Below are positions 34,709 through 44,184 of a DNA stretch of 64,000 bases, in pieces. The notes beneath the pieces are model-generated. The model saw nothing but the letters and a program-made list of their open reading frames with translations. It did no database searches and was not told the origin of the DNA. The stretch's first letter is position 1; every line of letters starts with the position of its first letter. The position numbers and the translations under genes were made by a program. The stretch is from Bradyrhizobium tropiciagri (GTDB lineage: Bacteria; Pseudomonadota; Alphaproteobacteria; Rhizobiales; Xanthobacteraceae), in NCBI RefSeq assembly GCF_018130545.1, contig NZ_JAFCKF010000010.1, positions 124,001 through 188,000 on the forward strand, in the 5' to 3' direction.

Positions 34709-36846
34709 CAGAAGGCCTGTCCAATGCTGACATAGATCGCGTAGCGGCTGTCGCCAGGCCGCGGATTCAGCGGAGTCGCGACATCGAGCCGGATCGGCCC
34801 CACCGGCGTCAGATAACGCAGGCCGAGCCCCGCCCCGTAGCCGACATAGTCGCCGAAGCCCGGCAGCGACGAACGGGACACCGAGCCGAAGTCCAGGAAC
34901 GGCACGAGGCCGATGGTGGGCGTGATCCTGACGCGAACTTCTGCAGAACCTTCGATCAGGCTGCTGCCACCGGTGATCTGACCGAACATCATCGGCGAGA
35001 TGGTGTTGAACCCATAGCCGCGCACGGATCCGCCGCCGCCCGCGAAGAAGCGGTGCGAATCCGGAATGTCAGCCAGCGGCGCTCCCCCGAGCGAGCCCAA
35101 GGCCAGCCGGCCCGCCAGCACGTAGTCGGCCTGCTCATCAAGCGCATAATAGGCCGAGCCCGAGACGCGGCCCTCGATGAGATCGATCGTGGAGCCCATC
35201 AGCTTCGAATAGGCATTGACGGTCGCAGCAAGGCGCACACCGCGCGTGGGATCGAGCGGATTGTCTGTCGTGTCGTAGCGGCCGGTCGCGGTGAAACCGA
35301 CGAGCGTCGCATCGACACGGCCGAGCACGTCCTGCGATCTCGACTGCTCGACCTGAAGGCCGCCCTGTAGCGAAGCGGTCTCCGAAAAGCGATGGACCAC
35401 ACCGATCGTGCCGCGCACCGTATCGTCGGTATAGCCACCGAGCTCGTTGTTGCCGACGCGCTCGCGGAAGGCAGTAGCCTCGATCAACAGGTCGTTCGGA
35501 GTGCCGAACAAGCCCGGCTTGATGAAGGTTCCGGTGAATCGCGCACCAAGATCGGATGCGTGGAGATTGCTGGAACCGCCGAAGGAGGTTCCATCGACCC
35601 GCTGCAAGAGGGACACGGAGGCCTCAAGCCGCAGGCGCTCGCCGCCGCCGAAGATGTTCCGATCCTCATAGGAGCCCGAAACGCCGGGACCATCGACCGT
35701 CGAATATTTCGCCGAAAGGCCCACGGCGTGCCTGGGTCGTTCCGTCACATCGATGAAGACCGGCAGATTGCCATTCGCGTCGAGCTTGTCGGCCTCGCGG
35801 ATGCGAATGCCGCCGATGGCGGGGATCCTGGCGATCGAGGTCTTGGTCAGCGCCAGCCGCTCGGGAGAATAAGGCTCGCCCTCCTTCAGATAGACATGGG
35901 TCGCCACCACCCGCGGATCGACAGCCCCGCTGCCCGAAATGGTGACGGCGCCTATGCCGGCTTTCGGGCCCGCATCGACCCGCAGCCGAAGGTCCATCGC
36001 GGCGGCCGTGTGATCCACTGTTGCCTTGACGTCGGCGGTCTTCGCGAGCGGATGTCCGTTGCTGCGGAACCAGTCGATGAGCTTCAGCTGCGCGGCGCGC
36101 AGGTCAGCCGAGACAGCCGGGTCGCCCGGTTTCAGTCCAAAGGCGCGGCGTGGCAATCCCTGCGGCGCCAGGTCGCGCGGATAGTCGACGTCGACCGTGC
36201 GCAACTTGAACAGCCGGCCGAGCCGCACGGCGACCTTGATCGGAACAACGGATTTATTGCGAAAGCCGTCAGCTTGGCGCGCGGCAGCCGCGAAGCCGGT
36301 TTCATCAAGCGAGGAGACCGGAACTCCGTCGATGGTCACATCAACTTCGGCGTTGTAGTGGCCAAGCCCCCAGAGTGTGTCCAGCAGCGGGTTGATGTCG
36401 GCCTGAAGGCGACGCGCGAGACCGTCTCCGTCCGGTGGCGGTTCCTGCCGGAGCCGATAGGTAGCGGAGGCGTCACGCAAGGCCTGTTCGGCATCACTAT
36501 CCTCCTTGCCGTCATCCGTCCTGGCCTCGATCACCAGACGGTAAGGCATTGTCGTGGCGCTGACCGGTGGCGGATCGTCAGAACCGAGCAGGCCGAAGAA
36601 GTCGAACGCGTGAGCGGACCCGCTCGGCGAGCAGGAGACGATCGCTGCAACGGAACACCCAATACGCAGGCCTCGCCGGGTCGTGGTGACAAAATATCTT
36701 TGCCTTTGCCACCGCGCCGACCGGGCCAGGCATCGTTGCGCGGCTCCAATTGAACCTTGCGCCGCGCGAATAAATGTTACGAGACGGCAGACCAATGCCG
36801 GAGCAAGCGACGTCGCGGAGGCAACGTCGACCCGGAAGAGATGCAT
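34708..36846 (-). CDS. tamA: Autotransporter assembly outer-membrane protein TamA (Omp85 family)
   Basis: About 712 aa. A signal-like segment (RIGCSVAAIVSCSPSGSAHA) precedes the mature start FDFFGLLGSDDPPPV. POTRA domains follow (FGLKPGDPAVSADLRAAQ, HVYLKEGEPYSPERLALTKT). The C-terminal bacterial surface antigen barrel holds GGGGSVRGYGF, PFLDFGSVSR and VGPIRLDVATPL, and ends YVSIGQAF. The Met at 36846 is chosen; 36918 is also open, and both leave an unusually long N-terminus before the signal. It would sit in the outer membrane. Confidence 0.92.
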   Translation of the reverse strand: MHLFRVDVASATSLAPALVCRLVTFIRAAQGSIGAAQRCLARSARWQRQRYFVTTTRRGLRIGCSVAAIVSCSPSGSAHAFDFFGLLGSDDPPPVSATTMPYRLVIEARTDDGKEDSDAEQALRDASATYRLRQEPPPDGDGLARRLQADINPLLDTLWGLGHYNAEVDVTIDGVPVSSLDETGFAAAARQADGFRNKSVVPIKVAVRLGRLFKLRTVDVDYPRDLAPQGLPRRAFGLKPGDPAVSADLRAAQLKLIDWFRSNGHPLAKTADVKATVDHTAAAMDLRLRVDAGPKAGIGAVTISGSGAVDPRVVATHVYLKEGEPYSPERLALTKTSIARIPAIGGIRIREADKLDANGNLPVFIDVTERPRHAVGLSAKYSTVDGPGVSGSYEDRNIFGGGERLRLEASVSLLQRVDGTSFGGSSNLHASDLGARFTGTFIKPGLFGTPNDLLIEATAFRERVGNNELGGYTDDTVRGTIGVVHRFSETASLQGGLQVEQSRSQDVLGRVDATLVGFTATGRYDTTDNPLDPTRGVRLAATVNAYSKLMGSTIDLIEGRVSGSAYYALDEQADYVLAGRLALGSLGGAPLADIPDSHRFFAGGGGSVRGYGFNTISPMMFGQITGGSSLIEGSAEVRVRITPTIGLVPFLDFGSVSRSSLPGFGDYVGYGAGLGLRYLTPVGPIRLDVATPLNPRPGDSRYAIYVSIGQAF

Positions 36847-37540
36847 CCGTATTGTTCGCCAACGCCGCACTGAGCCAGCAATGGATTTCACGTCCGGCTT
36901 GTAGCCTGCAACTGGCAAGCGCTACCCCGCGGCAAAAGTTGGCCGCCCGCGGGCAGCAAACGGAAGTCATTGACATCCGGCACGACGATGATCGTTAGAA
37001 CTTGATCCGTTCAACGACTTTGATCATCGGTCCGACACTTTCACATTCGATTTTTTTTGTCACCCGAGAAGTGCACCCGCAATCCAGGCCACGCCAAGCT
37101 CATCACCGCGCCCCTCCGGAACTCGCTGGTGAGGCGACGGGTCGTTGAAGATTATTCAGATGCCGCCAACATTTGCCGCAACTTCTTTGGCGATCGCGTC
37201 GCTGCAACACATCTGAGGCAGATAGTCGCGGAAGCGCCAATTGTGGAACTCTTCCGTCGTCCCAGTCGCCAAATGCGGGGCGCGGTTGGAACGAGCAGCC
37301 AAAATCATGGTTCGCATCTGCCTCAATCAAGCAGCGCTCTCTGTCCCCTTGCCCCCCGTTTCGCTCTCACCCTGATGTCCTCCTGGATTGGATCGAAGCC
37401 GATCAGAGCGAGGAACTCCGCATGAAGTCGCACCGGAGCATGGATCCGGATGAACGATCCGAGCTGACAGAAAATGTTCGCGTCTCGCAGACCCATCTGC
37501 TTCAGGAATGAACCAGGACTTCCGTGTGAGGTCGTGAACT
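36847..37540. other. No recognisable gene upstream of tamA
   Basis: This is about 690 bases. Open frames on both strands are short and lack family features. A T-rich stretch (GATTTTTTTTGTCACC, about 37049) stands out. The tamAB promoter is expected here. Confidence 0.45.
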
Positions 37541-38116
37541 TCAGGGCACTGGTCGAGCGGCGAGCTTGGCAAGGCGCGCCAGCGCGGCACCGAAACCCTT
37601 CATCGAAAGCTCAAAGTCCGCCGGATTGCCGCTGTCGTAAACAATCATGCGAACAGCAACCTTCTGCTGACTGCTGAGGACCTTGACCTCATCGGCGCTG
37701 AATTCTGTTGGCGCCAAACACCCGTTCGGCAGGCAGGTCAGCAGCTCGATCTTCCTGAAGTCTCTGTTGCCGGCCTTGAGGGTGATACCCTCCGACAACT
37801 TGATCCCGAAGGCTGCGGTGATCGTTGCCGCCAAAGACCCGGCCTTGGCAGCGGGCCGAAGCAGTATCGACATTACCTTCTGGTTCGTTTCGCCTTGGAA
37901 GATCTCCGCACTGATGTGGCATTGCCTGTCGGCATTGCTCGTCCCCAGCGCATCACAGCGGACGGCCCAAGCATCATAGGTTTCCATGAGCGTCGTAGGC
38001 TGGCTGGTCGTCTCCTGGGCCAGGGGTTGGTTTGAAGACGATGCACCGATGAAAAGGATCCCGGCGAACGGAGCTGCCAATAACAAAACGGAAGTTCGGA
38101 CCACAGAGTGCTTCAT
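37541..38116 (-). CDS. IalB-family (invasion associated locus B) protein
   Basis: The 191 aa secreted protein has a signal sequence (VLLLAAPFAGILFIGAS), then ETYDAWAVRCD and CHISAEIFQ with paired cysteines. ILLRPAAKAG, FGIKLSEGITLKAG and LLTCLPNGCLAPTEFS follow, the usual IalB domain. IalB-type proteins are periplasmic or surface-associated in Alphaproteobacteria and were first linked to cell invasion in Bartonella; here no such role is shown. ATG 38116 is used because it directly precedes the signal. It lies 70 bp after the autotransporter gene on the same strand. Confidence 0.9.
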   Translation of the reverse strand: MKHSVVRTSVLLLAAPFAGILFIGASSSNQPLAQETTSQPTTLMETYDAWAVRCDALGTSNADRQCHISAEIFQGETNQKVMSILLRPAAKAGSLAATITAAFGIKLSEGITLKAGNRDFRKIELLTCLPNGCLAPTEFSADEVKVLSSQQKVAVRMIVYDSGNPADFELSMKGFGAALARLAKLAARPVP

Positions 38117-38186
38117 GACTGAAGGAGTTGACGCGCGCACTGAAGGAGCGGACGGGCCCCACTCGCACGGGAGTTACTGTGCGTCG

Positions 38187-41100
38187 TCACCATCTGTACG
38201 TGGCTCCAGCGATGCCGCGATAGCCGTAGCTGCTGCCGAAGTTGCTGAGGCTCGTGGAAGCGGCGACTTCGCCATAGAGGGAGTATTTGTTGTCACCCCA
38301 ATCATAGGTTCCGCCCAACCCGAGCTCTCCGGTCGAGGGGTCGTTGCGGCTGACAAACCACGTCTCGGCCACGCTCACCCGGGTCCCCCCTAGAAACTCG
38401 GCATAGAGATTGGCGACGCCATAGAGCTTGAGGCGTTCGGCGTTGCCATGAGCGTCATTCCACGCCTTCTCCCAGCCGGCCGAGATCCCGAACCGCGCTC
38501 GGAGGCTGTCACCCTTGTCGGGCGAGACTGCCGCCCCGAACCGATCGGTAAAGCTGTCGAATGTCACCGAGGAATAGATCAGCTGCGCCTGCGGCGTGAC
38601 CGTCCAGTTCCTGGCGATGTGCAGGTCCTGCCCCAGCTCGAGCGAGAACGCGTAACCGAAGGCGCTGTTATCGTGGGCGATGAGGCCGGCCTGATCGGAC
38701 GACAGATTGCTGTTGAACCAGGTCGCCCGTCCCTGGGCATCGACATAGAAACCTTGGTGGCCATACCAGGTCAGGGTAGGACCGACGCCATAGGCATCGG
38801 CATGGATGGAGCCGTTGGCGTGCGGCGAGACCAACCTGGCGCTGGCATTGCCGTACTGGCCAGTCACGCCAAGGATCAGGCGATCGCCAATGGTGGATTC
38901 ATAAAGAAGCCCATCGACGCCTGCCTGAACCTGCCATTGGTCCACGTCGCGGTTCACACTTGCCGTCGAGAGGGCCGGCTGGACATGATCATGGCGCCCC
39001 TCCGTGCGGAGCCAGAAGCCACCACCTTCTATGGTGGGATCCTTCTCGCACCCGAAAGGACGGGCCGTCCGATCAGAGGCGTCGGCCGCCTCCCTTCTTT
39101 CCCGGTCATCGCACCAATAACGATTGCCCACCCGCTGCTGTAGCGTCGGCAGGCCAATCAGGCCAAGCAGCACCTGCGGATAAGCCTCAGCCACCGGCAC
39201 TGTCGGCTGGTAAAGGGGCTGATACGACGGAGGCACAGTTGGCTGATAGGGAGGCTGATACGATGGAGGCACAGTTGGCTGATAGGGAGGCGGGGCTGGG
39301 TCGACCGGACGGAGTTGCGACCGCAGATACCAGTTGCCATCCGCCGCACTGTCGCCGACGCCACCGTGGAAAAGCGTGTAGCCATATGCCCCGGCGACCA
39401 CGGCCGGACGCCCGTCCTTGGTCGAGTACTGCCCGTTGAGCACAAAGACATCGGGCGCGGACGCGGTTTTGTTCAGGACGTCGACGAGCATGATGCCATT
39501 GCCTGCCGTCGGCGCGCCCGCGCCGCCGGCGTTGGCGACGCTGATCCGAGTAGCTCCGCCGGAGCCAAGGCGCGCCGAGTCCACGACGAGCACGTCGCTC
39601 AGGCTCTGAGGGCCACCGGCGTTCAGGACGGTGTCGAGTCTCAGACCGCCGCCGTCGGAGATGAAGACGCCACCTCCGTCAGTACCGGGATGTGTGCCGC
39701 CGGTGATCACGAGCACGTCGCCGGCGATCGGGCGCCCCGCCCCGGTGTCGGCCCCCTGGAGCGTGATGATCCCGCGATTGTCGAATGTCCTCACGCCCAG
39801 CAGCTGCCCCTGGGCAACGCCGTTGGTGGGCGTCGGCAACAGGGCGCCAGCCGGCTGGTAGGCACCGGTATTGTCGACGCCCTGCGGCCGGTCGACATAG
39901 AGCAGCCGCAGGACGCCATTGGCGTTGTTGTTGAAGTCGCCGTTGATCCGCGAGACGGCGACATGCTGCACGCCGTTGACATAGTCGCGCGTGTCGAACG
40001 AATTTGCCGAGTTGTTGTTGAACACGTTGTTGCTGCCCAGCAGCGTGACGTAGCCGATGATCGTACCGTCGTTGTTGATGGTGGTGGTGCCGGAGCGGCT
40101 GAGGATGGCCAAGTCGCTGGCACCGCTGATGGTCGCACCAGCATGGTTATTGACCGTGGCCGCCTCCGTCGTACTGACATCAACCACCGCACTACCGGTG
40201 CCAAGCGTGGTCGCGCGGCCGTAATTGTCCACCGTCGCTTCTCGCGCGTCGGTCACCTGCAGAGCATTGCCTGTCGGCGTGACACCACCGTCGAGCGGAC
40301 CGCTGGCCGTACCGACGGTGTTACCCCTGGCCACCAGGGTCACCTTGCCGCCTGTCGACTTACCGCGGATGGCCGTGGCGCCGCGGACGTCACCCGCCGC
40401 ATCAATGTTGGCTTCACCCCCGCTGGCCACAGCACTGATGCCGATGCTCTTCTCCGAGACCACCGTGCCGCCGGTCATCGTCACAATGGCCTTGCCGTGG
40501 CCGGCATTGTAAGCATAAAGGCCGACGGCGTCGGTGCCTCCCGTTGTCACTGTCGCGCGGTCTGCCAGGGTGATCGTCGCATCAGCTGAGCTTGCGGCAT
40601 TATAGACTTGGGCAAGCGCACCATGTGACCCGGCCGCTGTCGTGGTGACGCGGCTATTGCCCGACACGGCAACGGTCGCAGCACCCCTGCCCTGGTTGAG
40701 CGCGAAGAGACCAACTGCACCGGCCGTGACAGTGCCGCCCGTCATCGTCACTCGCGCATCGCGCGCATTCGCACCATTGGTAATCCAGGCAAGAAGCCCT
40801 CTTTGTCCCGCCGTTACCGTCCCGCCGCTCATCGTCACAGTGGCGGCACCAGTGCCCGTCTGCCAGGCGTACAAACCTATTTGACCCGCCCTGACCGAGC
40901 CACCCGTCATGATGACGGACGTATCCCCCTTTCCTGCCCCAGCCCTCCAATTGCTCGCCCACAGACCGTGCTTGCCGGCAACGATCGCCCCGTTGTCGAG
41001 GATCACCGTTGAATTGCCGTTGCCGAAGTTGAAGGCTATGACACCACTGTTGTACGGATTGGTAATCGTGGCTGCGTTTTTGATGTCGACGGCGATATTG

Positions 41101-41438
41101 TCGTATCCGTCATTCTGGACCACGCCATTCGGCTGAGATGAGGGCCCGACGACCATCCCGGGGTTGTCGATGACGAGTGTCAGGTTATTGGCGAGAGGCC
41201 AGTATCCCCAACCCTGACCGCCGTAGTAGATGCCACCAGGATAAGAGGCGCCTCCACAGGTGATCGTGGCCGGGTTCGACGTCGGATGGCCGCACTCGTA
41301 CTGCGCCAACGACTCGTCACTGCTTATAGCCAGCAACATGGTGGCCAGCACAGCAGGCAAGGTCGCGCTGACAGACCGAGGGCTAAATTGCAACAGTGCG
41401 ATGGAGAAACGGCGATCTATTGGGACTCTGTTCTGCAT
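38187..41438 (-). CDS. Autotransporter (type Va) with pertactin-like passenger
   Basis: About 1083 aa. The N-terminal signal region ends near AISSDESLAQYEC. The passenger (residues 45-750) is a beta-helix made of repeats such as VTMTGGTVTAGAVGLFA and VTMSGGTVTAGQRGLLAW. A proline/tyrosine-rich linker (residues 710-760) contains a 12-residue tandem repeat. The C-terminal 250 residues form the beta-barrel (GGFWLRTEGRHDHVQPA, YGVGPTLTWYGHQGFYVDAQ) ending GIAGATYRW with the terminal aromatic recognised by BAM. It is a surface-displayed protein of unknown ligand. It is the obvious candidate client of the nearby TamA/TamB. 41462 is an alternative start. Confidence 0.92.
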   Translation of the reverse strand: MQNRVPIDRRFSIALLQFSPRSVSATLPAVLATMLLAISSDESLAQYECGHPTSNPATITCGGASYPGGIYYGGQGWGYWPLANNLTLVIDNPGMVVGPSSQPNGVVQNDGYDNIAVDIKNAATITNPYNSGVIAFNFGNGNSTVILDNGAIVAGKHGLWASNWRAGAGKGDTSVIMTGGSVRAGQIGLYAWQTGTGAATVTMSGGTVTAGQRGLLAWITNGANARDARVTMTGGTVTAGAVGLFALNQGRGAATVAVSGNSRVTTTAAGSHGALAQVYNAASSADATITLADRATVTTGGTDAVGLYAYNAGHGKAIVTMTGGTVVSEKSIGISAVASGGEANIDAAGDVRGATAIRGKSTGGKVTLVARGNTVGTASGPLDGGVTPTGNALQVTDAREATVDNYGRATTLGTGSAVVDVSTTEAATVNNHAGATISGASDLAILSRSGTTTINNDGTIIGYVTLLGSNNVFNNNSANSFDTRDYVNGVQHVAVSRINGDFNNNANGVLRLLYVDRPQGVDNTGAYQPAGALLPTPTNGVAQGQLLGVRTFDNRGIITLQGADTGAGRPIAGDVLVITGGTHPGTDGGGVFISDGGGLRLDTVLNAGGPQSLSDVLVVDSARLGSGGATRISVANAGGAGAPTAGNGIMLVDVLNKTASAPDVFVLNGQYSTKDGRPAVVAGAYGYTLFHGGVGDSAADGNWYLRSQLRPVDPAPPPYQPTVPPSYQPPYQPTVPPSYQPLYQPTVPVAEAYPQVLLGLIGLPTLQQRVGNRYWCDDRERREAADASDRTARPFGCEKDPTIEGGGFWLRTEGRHDHVQPALSTASVNRDVDQWQVQAGVDGLLYESTIGDRLILGVTGQYGNASARLVSPHANGSIHADAYGVGPTLTWYGHQGFYVDAQGRATWFNSNLSSDQAGLIAHDNSAFGYAFSLELGQDLHIARNWTVTPQAQLIYSSVTFDSFTDRFGAAVSPDKGDSLRARFGISAGWEKAWNDAHGNAERLKLYGVANLYAEFLGGTRVSVAETWFVSRNDPSTGELGLGGTYDWGDNKYSLYGEVAASTSLSNFGSSYGYRGIAGATYRW
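39217..39288 (-). repeat. 36-bp tandem repeat in the autotransporter linker
   Basis: Two adjacent 36-bp units (39217-39252 and 39253-39288) differ at one base and encode the 12-residue unit SYQPPYQPTVPP on the minus strand. Partial copies flank them. This is a candidate for length variation by slippage without loss of frame. Confidence 0.8.
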
Positions 41439-41581
41439 CGGCAACATGGACCACGCCCTCATCCAGATCGCCTTGAAGATTGGTCAGCCTTGTTTGAAAT
41501 CGGACATCATTTCGAACCGCGCGACCCTGGCGACGGCCGCGTGCCTGCCTTTCTCGGACGCTTAGATCAACGAAGCCGGCG

Positions 41582-41836
41582 TCAGTAGAACGGCACTTCA
41601 TCCAAGCGTCGCACCTGCAGGCGGAGGTATCGCTTCCAGGTCCGCTTGGAGACCATCGACAAAATGGACTCAATCGGAGAACTCGCAACTAAGTGCGACC
41701 TGAGCAGCGACTGCAGGGAAGTGCGGATTTCCACGAGCGCGGCTTCTGCGCACAGCCACCGCCGCTGATCCGGCAATTCATGTGAATCCACCACGATCGA
41801 ACCCACCGGGCTCGCACGCACGGGCCCCACGCACAA
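41582..41836 (-). CDS. Doubtful 84-aa frame
   Basis: The frame is open for 84 codons with a SSPIESILSMVSKRTWKRY stretch that faintly resembles a transposase C-terminus. No clear family match can be argued and no good ribosome-binding site is seen. It may be a remnant. Confidence 0.2.
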   Translation of the reverse strand: MCVGPVRASPVGSIVVDSHELPDQRRWLCAEAALVEIRTSLQSLLRSHLVASSPIESILSMVSKRTWKRYLRLQVRRLDEVPFY

Positions 41837-41874
41837 AAAGCGACCCGCTGCGCGCAGGCAATAGAGCGACGTGA

Positions 41875-42501
41875 CTACTCGCCGAGATCGTTATCGGCCG
41901 CCTGTAGAGCCACCGTGGTGATAGCGCGCTGGTGAAATTGCGGAGAGCGAAGGCGCGGAGCTGGACGTTCGGACGAATCACGACCGAGCTTGGATTGCAG
42001 CTCAACCAGGTCGGTGAAGACGTCCGCCTGGCGGCGCAGTTCGTCGGCGATCATGGGGGGCTGGCTGGCGATGGTAGAGATCACCGTGACGCGAACGCCC
42101 CGGCTCTGCACGGCTTCGACCAGGGAGCGGAAGTCGCCGTCGCCAGAGAACAAGATCATCTGATCGATGTGCTCGGCGAGCTCCATGGCGTCGACCGCGA
42201 GCTCGATGTCCATGTTGCCTTTCAGCTTGCGGCGGCCACTTTCGTCGACGAACTCCTTGGTCGCCTTGGTAACAACCGTGTAACCGTTGTAGTCTAGCCA
42301 GTCGATCAGGGGACGGATCGACGAATACTCCTGATCCTCGATGACCGCCGTGTAATAGAACGCACGCAGCAGCGTGCCGCGGCCTTGGAATTCTTTGAGA
42401 AGACGTTTGTAATCGATATCAAAGCCGAGCGCCTTCGCCGTAGCGAAAAGATTGGCCCCGTCGATGAAGAGCGCGATTTTGTTGGAAACAAATGATGACA
42501 T
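41875..42501 (-). CDS. LabA/DUF88-type NYN domain protein
   Basis: The 208 aa protein has a complete NYN (PIN-like nuclease) domain. Acidic metal-site residues lie in IALFIDGANLFATAKALG, GNMDIELAVDAMEL and LFSGDGDFRSLVEAVQSRG, with GVRVTVISTIAS after them. The last 45 residues are variable. The fold is shared with RNases; LabA-like proteins are often annotated as conserved hypothetical. It is a cytoplasmic single gene. Confidence 0.93.
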   Translation of the reverse strand: MSSFVSNKIALFIDGANLFATAKALGFDIDYKRLLKEFQGRGTLLRAFYYTAVIEDQEYSSIRPLIDWLDYNGYTVVTKATKEFVDESGRRKLKGNMDIELAVDAMELAEHIDQMILFSGDGDFRSLVEAVQSRGVRVTVISTIASQPPMIADELRRQADVFTDLVELQSKLGRDSSERPAPRLRSPQFHQRAITTVALQAADNDLGE

Positions 42502-42584
42502 TCAAGTGATCTCACGGGTTTATCGCGATTTTGGCGGGCCACGCGCCAATAATCCGTCTTAACGGGATAAGAAGATCGACCTTT

Positions 42585-42895
42585 CCTACGGGAGCCGTGA
42601 AACACACCCTCGCTCAGGGTAACAGCCACATTGCCACGGCGACCAGACCTTGAGCGAAAGCAATTTCAACAATCCCGCCTACAAAACCGCGCTTGTGGAA
42701 TTTTGCTGCTGCCATCTCCTCCCCTTGCATGTCCCTGCTTGCTCAAGAACAAATATCGTGCAAGCGCGCGCCAACAAGCATCAAGGAACTCTCCGCAATA
42801 ACCTTGGATCATCGGTTCGCATATTTTGAATTCGAACATTTCTTGCTTCAGGCGCTGTCAACGCCCTTAGACGCAGCCTGCCGTTGCGTCACCGT
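42585..42895. repeat. Dispersed repeat, copy 1
   Basis: Two blocks match a second locus at 46725-46917. The first (42589-42632, CGGGAGCCGTGAAACACACC onward) reads MAVTLSEGVFHGSRR on the minus strand. The second (42770-42895) contains CCTTGGATCATCGG and TTTTGAATTCGAAC and ends GCCTGCCGTTGC; on the plus strand it reads ITLDHRFAYFEFEHFLLQ. About 100 bp more separate the blocks here than in copy 2. No other gene is seen in 42502-43314. Confidence 0.7.
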
Positions 42896-43314
42896 GACGG
42901 CCATGACCAATGGTCCTTCCTCTCAGGTAACCACGATGCCTCCGTACTCGTTGGGCGGGGCCGCCAACCAGCAATGTAGGTTCAGGCCTTTCTAGAACGC
43001 TCTGTCTGCCGTGAGGATCCGGCAGCAAGGTGCCGGCCTGCCGGCGGAAAAGCGAGAAAAGCGCGTGAAGGTTTCGCCCGGCGGGACGGCTGCCGTAGAT
43101 CGTGACAGCCACGAACAGCGACTCGTTTGCTGCGGGGGCCAGGCGCAGACTGTTCAGCAGAGGTCGCTCTCCCAGAAGATCAGCGCAGCCGAGGCAGATC
43201 AGCAATGACGCTCTCGAAGCAACGACAAGGAACGCGGCAAGTCGACGGCGTTGACCTTGCCGCACAGGCTTAATCCTGCTTGAAGTTCTTCCTGGCCCAC
43301 GACAAGGACCAGGC

Positions 43315-43581
43315 ATGAAGCGCAGCCGCTTTTCGGAAGAGCAGATCATCGGGATTTTAAAGGAGCACGAGGCCGGCGTTTCGATCGCCGATCTGTGCAG
43401 CAAGCATGGCGTCAGCGACGCCAGCATCAACAAATGGAAGGCGACGTTCGGCGGCATGGAGGTGTCAGATGTCAAGCAACTGAAGGCGCTGGAGGATGAG
43501 AACACGCGGCTGAAGCGGTTGCTGGCGGATGCCATGCTCGACAATGTCGCGCTGAAGGACTTGCTGCAGAAGAAGTTGTGA
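43315..43581 (+). CDS. IS3-family transposase OrfA (IS407-like)
   Basis: The 88 aa OrfA has a helix-turn-helix (FSEEQIIGILKEHEAGVSIA, DLCSKHGVSDASINKWKATFGG) and the leucine-zipper-like end LKALEDENTRLKRLLADAML. It is intact. Its partner OrfB is only a short broken fragment, so the element cannot move by itself. Confidence 0.93.
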   Translation: MKRSRFSEEQIIGILKEHEAGVSIADLCSKHGVSDASINKWKATFGGMEVSDVKQLKALEDENTRLKRLLADAMLDNVALKDLLQKKL

Positions 43582-43743
43582 CGCCGGCGGCTGGACGGAA
43601 AAGCTGTCACCCATCTCATGGATGCCCACCGGTTGGGCGAACGGCGGGCGTGTAAAGCCATCGGCAGCTGCCGCATGACTATGAGATACAAGACGACCCG
43701 GACGAACGATGACCGCCTTCGCCAGTTTATGAAGGTGGCGTAG
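43578..43743 (+). pseudogene. Truncated IS3-family OrfB
   Basis: After OrfA the DNA still encodes the start of an IS407-type OrfB (TPAAGRK, one-base shift, then AVTHLMDAHRLGERRACKAI and MTMRYKTTRTNDDRLRQFM). It ends at TAG 43741. The DDE catalytic domain is missing. Confidence 0.8.
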
Positions 43744-43768
43744 TCTCAAGACCGGCGTAGCCCGCCGC

Positions 43769-44130
43769 TCACGCGGCCTTTTCAGCTCGCTTGTTTCGGT
43801 CAAGCCAATTCCACGGAAGCTGTTCGTCGAGCCTTTGAAATGGATGTGCGGCGATGCGGGTCGGGACGCTGGCGAGCCGCGCTTTGGATCCACGTCGTTC
43901 ATTTTGACCGCAACGACCGAGCGATACGTCATCGCGTCAACGGTCGCAGCCGCGATCGGGACCGCAGGACAGCCGGGACTTGCGGCCCACGGCGCTAGGC
44001 GCGGACGGCCCGTTCGGCGGCGTTGCTGGACAGGCCGACGCGACCGTCGTCGTGGCAAACGCCCGCAGGTCCTATCTCGACGACAGCGATGCGCTTGGAC
44101 GCCGGTCCTTTATCGCGGTCAGCTTCGTCC
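43769..44130 (-). pseudogene. IS66-family transposase C-terminal remnant
   Basis: Three frames on the minus strand together give an IS66 TnpC end: DGRVGLSSNAAERAVRA (frame 1, then a stop), VAVKMNDVDP (frame 2) and RLASVPTRIAAHPFQRLDEQ, PWNWLDRNKRAEKAA plus stop (frame 3). At least two frameshifts make it non-functional. It abuts the IS3 remnant, so one element has probably inserted next to or into the other. Confidence 0.8.
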
Positions 44131-44184
44131 CATGACCAACGCCCGGACTGACCAGCACGTGTTCCGATTTTTTCGGATGATGCG

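Noticed and set aside
35392-36753. Plus-strand frame of 453 codons inside tamA
   Set aside because: It lies entirely opposite the TamA coding sequence, which has clear POTRA and barrel motifs.
39315-40589. Plus-strand frame of 424 codons inside the autotransporter
   Set aside because: It is a shadow of the repetitive passenger domain; composition is typical of an antisense GC-rich frame.
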